The translations under genes and the position numbers were made by a program. Below the pieces are notes generated by a model. It saw only the letters and a program-made list of their open reading frames with translations. It made no database searches and was not told the origin of the DNA. Shown one piece after another: positions 4,201 through 5,687 of a stretch of DNA of 5,687 bases. Origin of the DNA: Candidatus Bathyarchaeota archaeon. Its GTDB lineage: Archaea > Thermoproteota > Bathyarchaeia > TCS64. Where the stretch lies: positions 1 through 5,687 of the forward strand of contig JAUVHT010000057.1 in the NCBI GenBank assembly GCA_030593155.1. Direction: 5' to 3'. Positions within the stretch are counted from its first letter, which is position 1. Each line of letters starts with the position of its first letter.

Positions 4201-5687
4201 ATGAGCGGAGAAGACCTATCGGCATTGCCAGTGAACGAGAAGTATGAACCCATAAAGAAGCTGAGGGAGACCTGGAGATCCTCCATCGAGGACCCCGAGG
4301 GATTCTGGGCCGAGGAGGCTAAGCAGCTCGACTGGTTCAGTGGTTGGGACCAGGTCCTAGAGTGGAAGGATAGGCACGCCCGCTGGTTCATCGGCGGGAC
4401 CCTCAACGCGAGCCACAACTGCCTCGACCGCCACGTGGCCACCTGGCGGAGGAACAAGGTCGCCTACATCTGGGAGGGGGAGCCCGGCGACAAGAGGATC
4501 ATTACATACGCCGAACTCTACAGGGAGGTGAACCGTTTCGCCTCCGCCCTGAAAGAGCTCGGCGTGGGGAAGGGCACCTTCGTCGCCTTGTACATGCCCA
4601 TGATCCCCGAGCTCCCCGTCGCGATGCTCGCATGCGCCCGCCTCGGAGCCCCCTTCACCCAGATCTACTCCGGGTTCAGCGTCGGGGCCCTCGCCGAGAG
4701 GACCCGCCAAACCGAGGCAGAGGTGATCGTGACCGCCGACGGGGTCTTCAGGAGGGGCAGGGTCATCGACCTCAAGGGAATAGTCGACAAGGCCGCCGAG
4801 GAGTGCCCCAGCGTCAGGAAAGTCGTCACAGTCGCGAGGACAAAGCACGATGTGGACATGACCCCCGGCCGGGACGTCTGGTACCACGACGCCATCGAGA
4901 ATACCCCCGAGAAATACATCGCACCGGAGCCCGTAGAGTCCTCCCACATCCTCTACGTCCTCTACACCTCGGGGACCACGGCGAAGCCCAAGGGGGCACA
5001 GGTCTGCACCGGCGGCTACCTCACCTACATATGCTCAACCCTGAGATGGGCCTTCGACGTCAAGGAGGAGGACGTCTGGTGGTGCTTCGCAGACATCGGC
5101 TGGGTCACGGGCCACAGCTACATCGTCTTCGCCCCCCTCGCTCTGGGGCTCACCAGCATCATGTACGAGGGAGCCCCCGACCATCCAGACCCCGGGAGGA
5201 CCTGGAGGATGATCGAGGAGAACGGGGTCACCAAGTTCTACACCTCCCCCACCCTCCTCAGGCTCCTCATGAAGTACGGGGACACGTGGCCCGAGAAATC
5301 CGACCTGAGCAGCCTGAACCTGCTGGGCACTGTGGGGGAGCCCATCAACCCCGAGGTTTGGAGGTGGTACTACACGGTCATCGGGAAGGAGAGCTGCCCC
5401 ATCAGCGACACCTGGTGGCAGACCGAGACCGGGGGCTTCATGATCTCTCCCGCCCCGGGCATCGAACTCGTCCCGTTGAAGGCCGGCTCCGCGACGTTCC
5501 CCCTGCCCGGCATCGACCCCGTCGTAGTCGACGAGGACGGCAACCCCATGCCAAAAGAGAAGAAAGGATTCCTAGCCATCCGGAAACCCTGGCCCGGGAT
5601 GTTCATGACCCTCTACAAAGACGACGAACGGTATCTCGACTACTACTGGAACAGGTACCCGGAGGCCGAAGGGGACCGGTTCTACAC
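4201..5687 (+). CDS. acs: Acetyl-CoA synthetase, AMP-forming (3' partial)
   Basis: This enzyme turns acetate, ATP and CoA into acetyl-CoA, AMP and pyrophosphate in the cytoplasm. The 495 complete codons cover about three quarters of a usual 630-660-aa protein, and the frame runs off the window. An N-terminal ACAS_N segment (FWAEEAKQLDW, residues 35-45; GGTLNASHNCLDRHV, 65-79) leads into the AMP-binding domain. The phosphate loop is YTSGTTAKPKG (255-265), with A261 where most members have Gly. Residues that shape the acetate pocket in Salmonella Acs are kept: V302 and T303 in GWVTGHSY, V378 in TVGEP, and W406 in DTWWQTETGG. Trp at that last place favours acetate over longer acids. The A7 TGD region and the C-terminal domain with the catalytic lysine lie beyond the edge. 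ATG 4201 is preceded by TATA boxes and no Shine-Dalgarno site. Codons are strongly G/C-ending. It is divergent from the GNAT gene. Confidence 0.95.
   Translation, partial: MSGEDLSALPVNEKYEPIKKLRETWRSSIEDPEGFWAEEAKQLDWFSGWDQVLEWKDRHARWFIGGTLNASHNCLDRHVATWRRNKVAYIWEGEPGDKRIITYAELYREVNRFASALKELGVGKGTFVALYMPMIPELPVAMLACARLGAPFTQIYSGFSVGALAERTRQTEAEVIVTADGVFRRGRVIDLKGIVDKAAEECPSVRKVVTVARTKHDVDMTPGRDVWYHDAIENTPEKYIAPEPVESSHILYVLYTSGTTAKPKGAQVCTGGYLTYICSTLRWAFDVKEEDVWWCFADIGWVTGHSYIVFAPLALGLTSIMYEGAPDHPDPGRTWRMIEENGVTKFYTSPTLLRLLMKYGDTWPEKSDLSSLNLLGTVGEPINPEVWRWYYTVIGKESCPISDTWWQTETGGFMISPAPGIELVPLKAGSATFPLPGIDPVVVDEDGNPMPKEKKGFLAIRKPWPGMFMTLYKDDERYLDYYWNRYPEAEGDRFY

Noticed and set aside
4134..5606. 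Minus-strand frames opposite acetyl-CoA synthetase
   Set aside because: Antisense readings of a highly conserved enzyme gene with strong codon bias.
1..5687. CRISPR array, insertion sequence or complete rRNA gene
   Set aside because: No regularly spaced repeats of 20 bases or more, no transposase, no terminal inverted repeats and no rRNA core sequence were seen.

Overview
This looks like a fragment of an uncultured archaeal genome, GC-rich in most genes. The archaeal call rests on TATA-like boxes about 25 bases before start codons that lack Shine-Dalgarno sequences (85-aa gene, acetyltransferase, acetyl-CoA synthetase), frequent AGG/AGA arginine codons, T-rich stretches instead of classical hairpin terminators, and a small two-finger C2H2 protein. 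Phylum is not certain; a Bathyarchaeia-like or other mesophilic/thermophilic archaeon is a guess.

Layout. (1) At the left edge is the 3' part of a gene for a HEAT-repeat protein with a SAP-like segment and a winged-helix-like C-terminus. (2) Positions 939-1367 hold no intact gene. They do hold two coding-like scraps: a frameshifted end of a membrane protein (942-1105) and a start-less reading frame with almost pure G/C third positions (1162-1293). (3) A compact 85-aa protein of unknown function (1368-1625) precedes a 145-aa two-C2H2-finger protein with a winged-helix-like tail (1770-2207). (4) A complete metallo-beta-lactamase-fold hydrolase (2224-3096) follows 16 bases later; its codon use differs from its neighbours, suggesting acquisition. 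(5) A 186-base convergent intergenic region has an AT-rich core between alternating CG tracts. (6) A GNAT acetyltransferase lies on the minus strand (3283-3786). (7) A 414-base divergent intergenic region contains palindromes and a perfect inverted repeat touching the promoter of (8) an AMP-forming acetyl-CoA synthetase, cut off by the right edge just before its A7 (TGD) region.

How genes work together. Only the zinc-finger and hydrolase genes are close enough to suggest co-transcription. The acetyl-CoA synthetase would activate acetate using ATP and CoA, and the neighbouring GNAT enzyme would use acetyl-CoA as a donor. A functional link is possible but not shown: AMP-forming synthetases are known to be controlled by GNAT acetylation of a C-terminal lysine in several organisms, but that lysine lies outside this window. 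I see no CRISPR array, complete tRNA, rRNA or insertion sequence. I did not find a clear novel multi-gene system; the most distinctive items are the paired small genes at 1368-2207, the decayed gene scraps before them, and the promoter-embedded inverted repeat of the acetyl-CoA synthetase.
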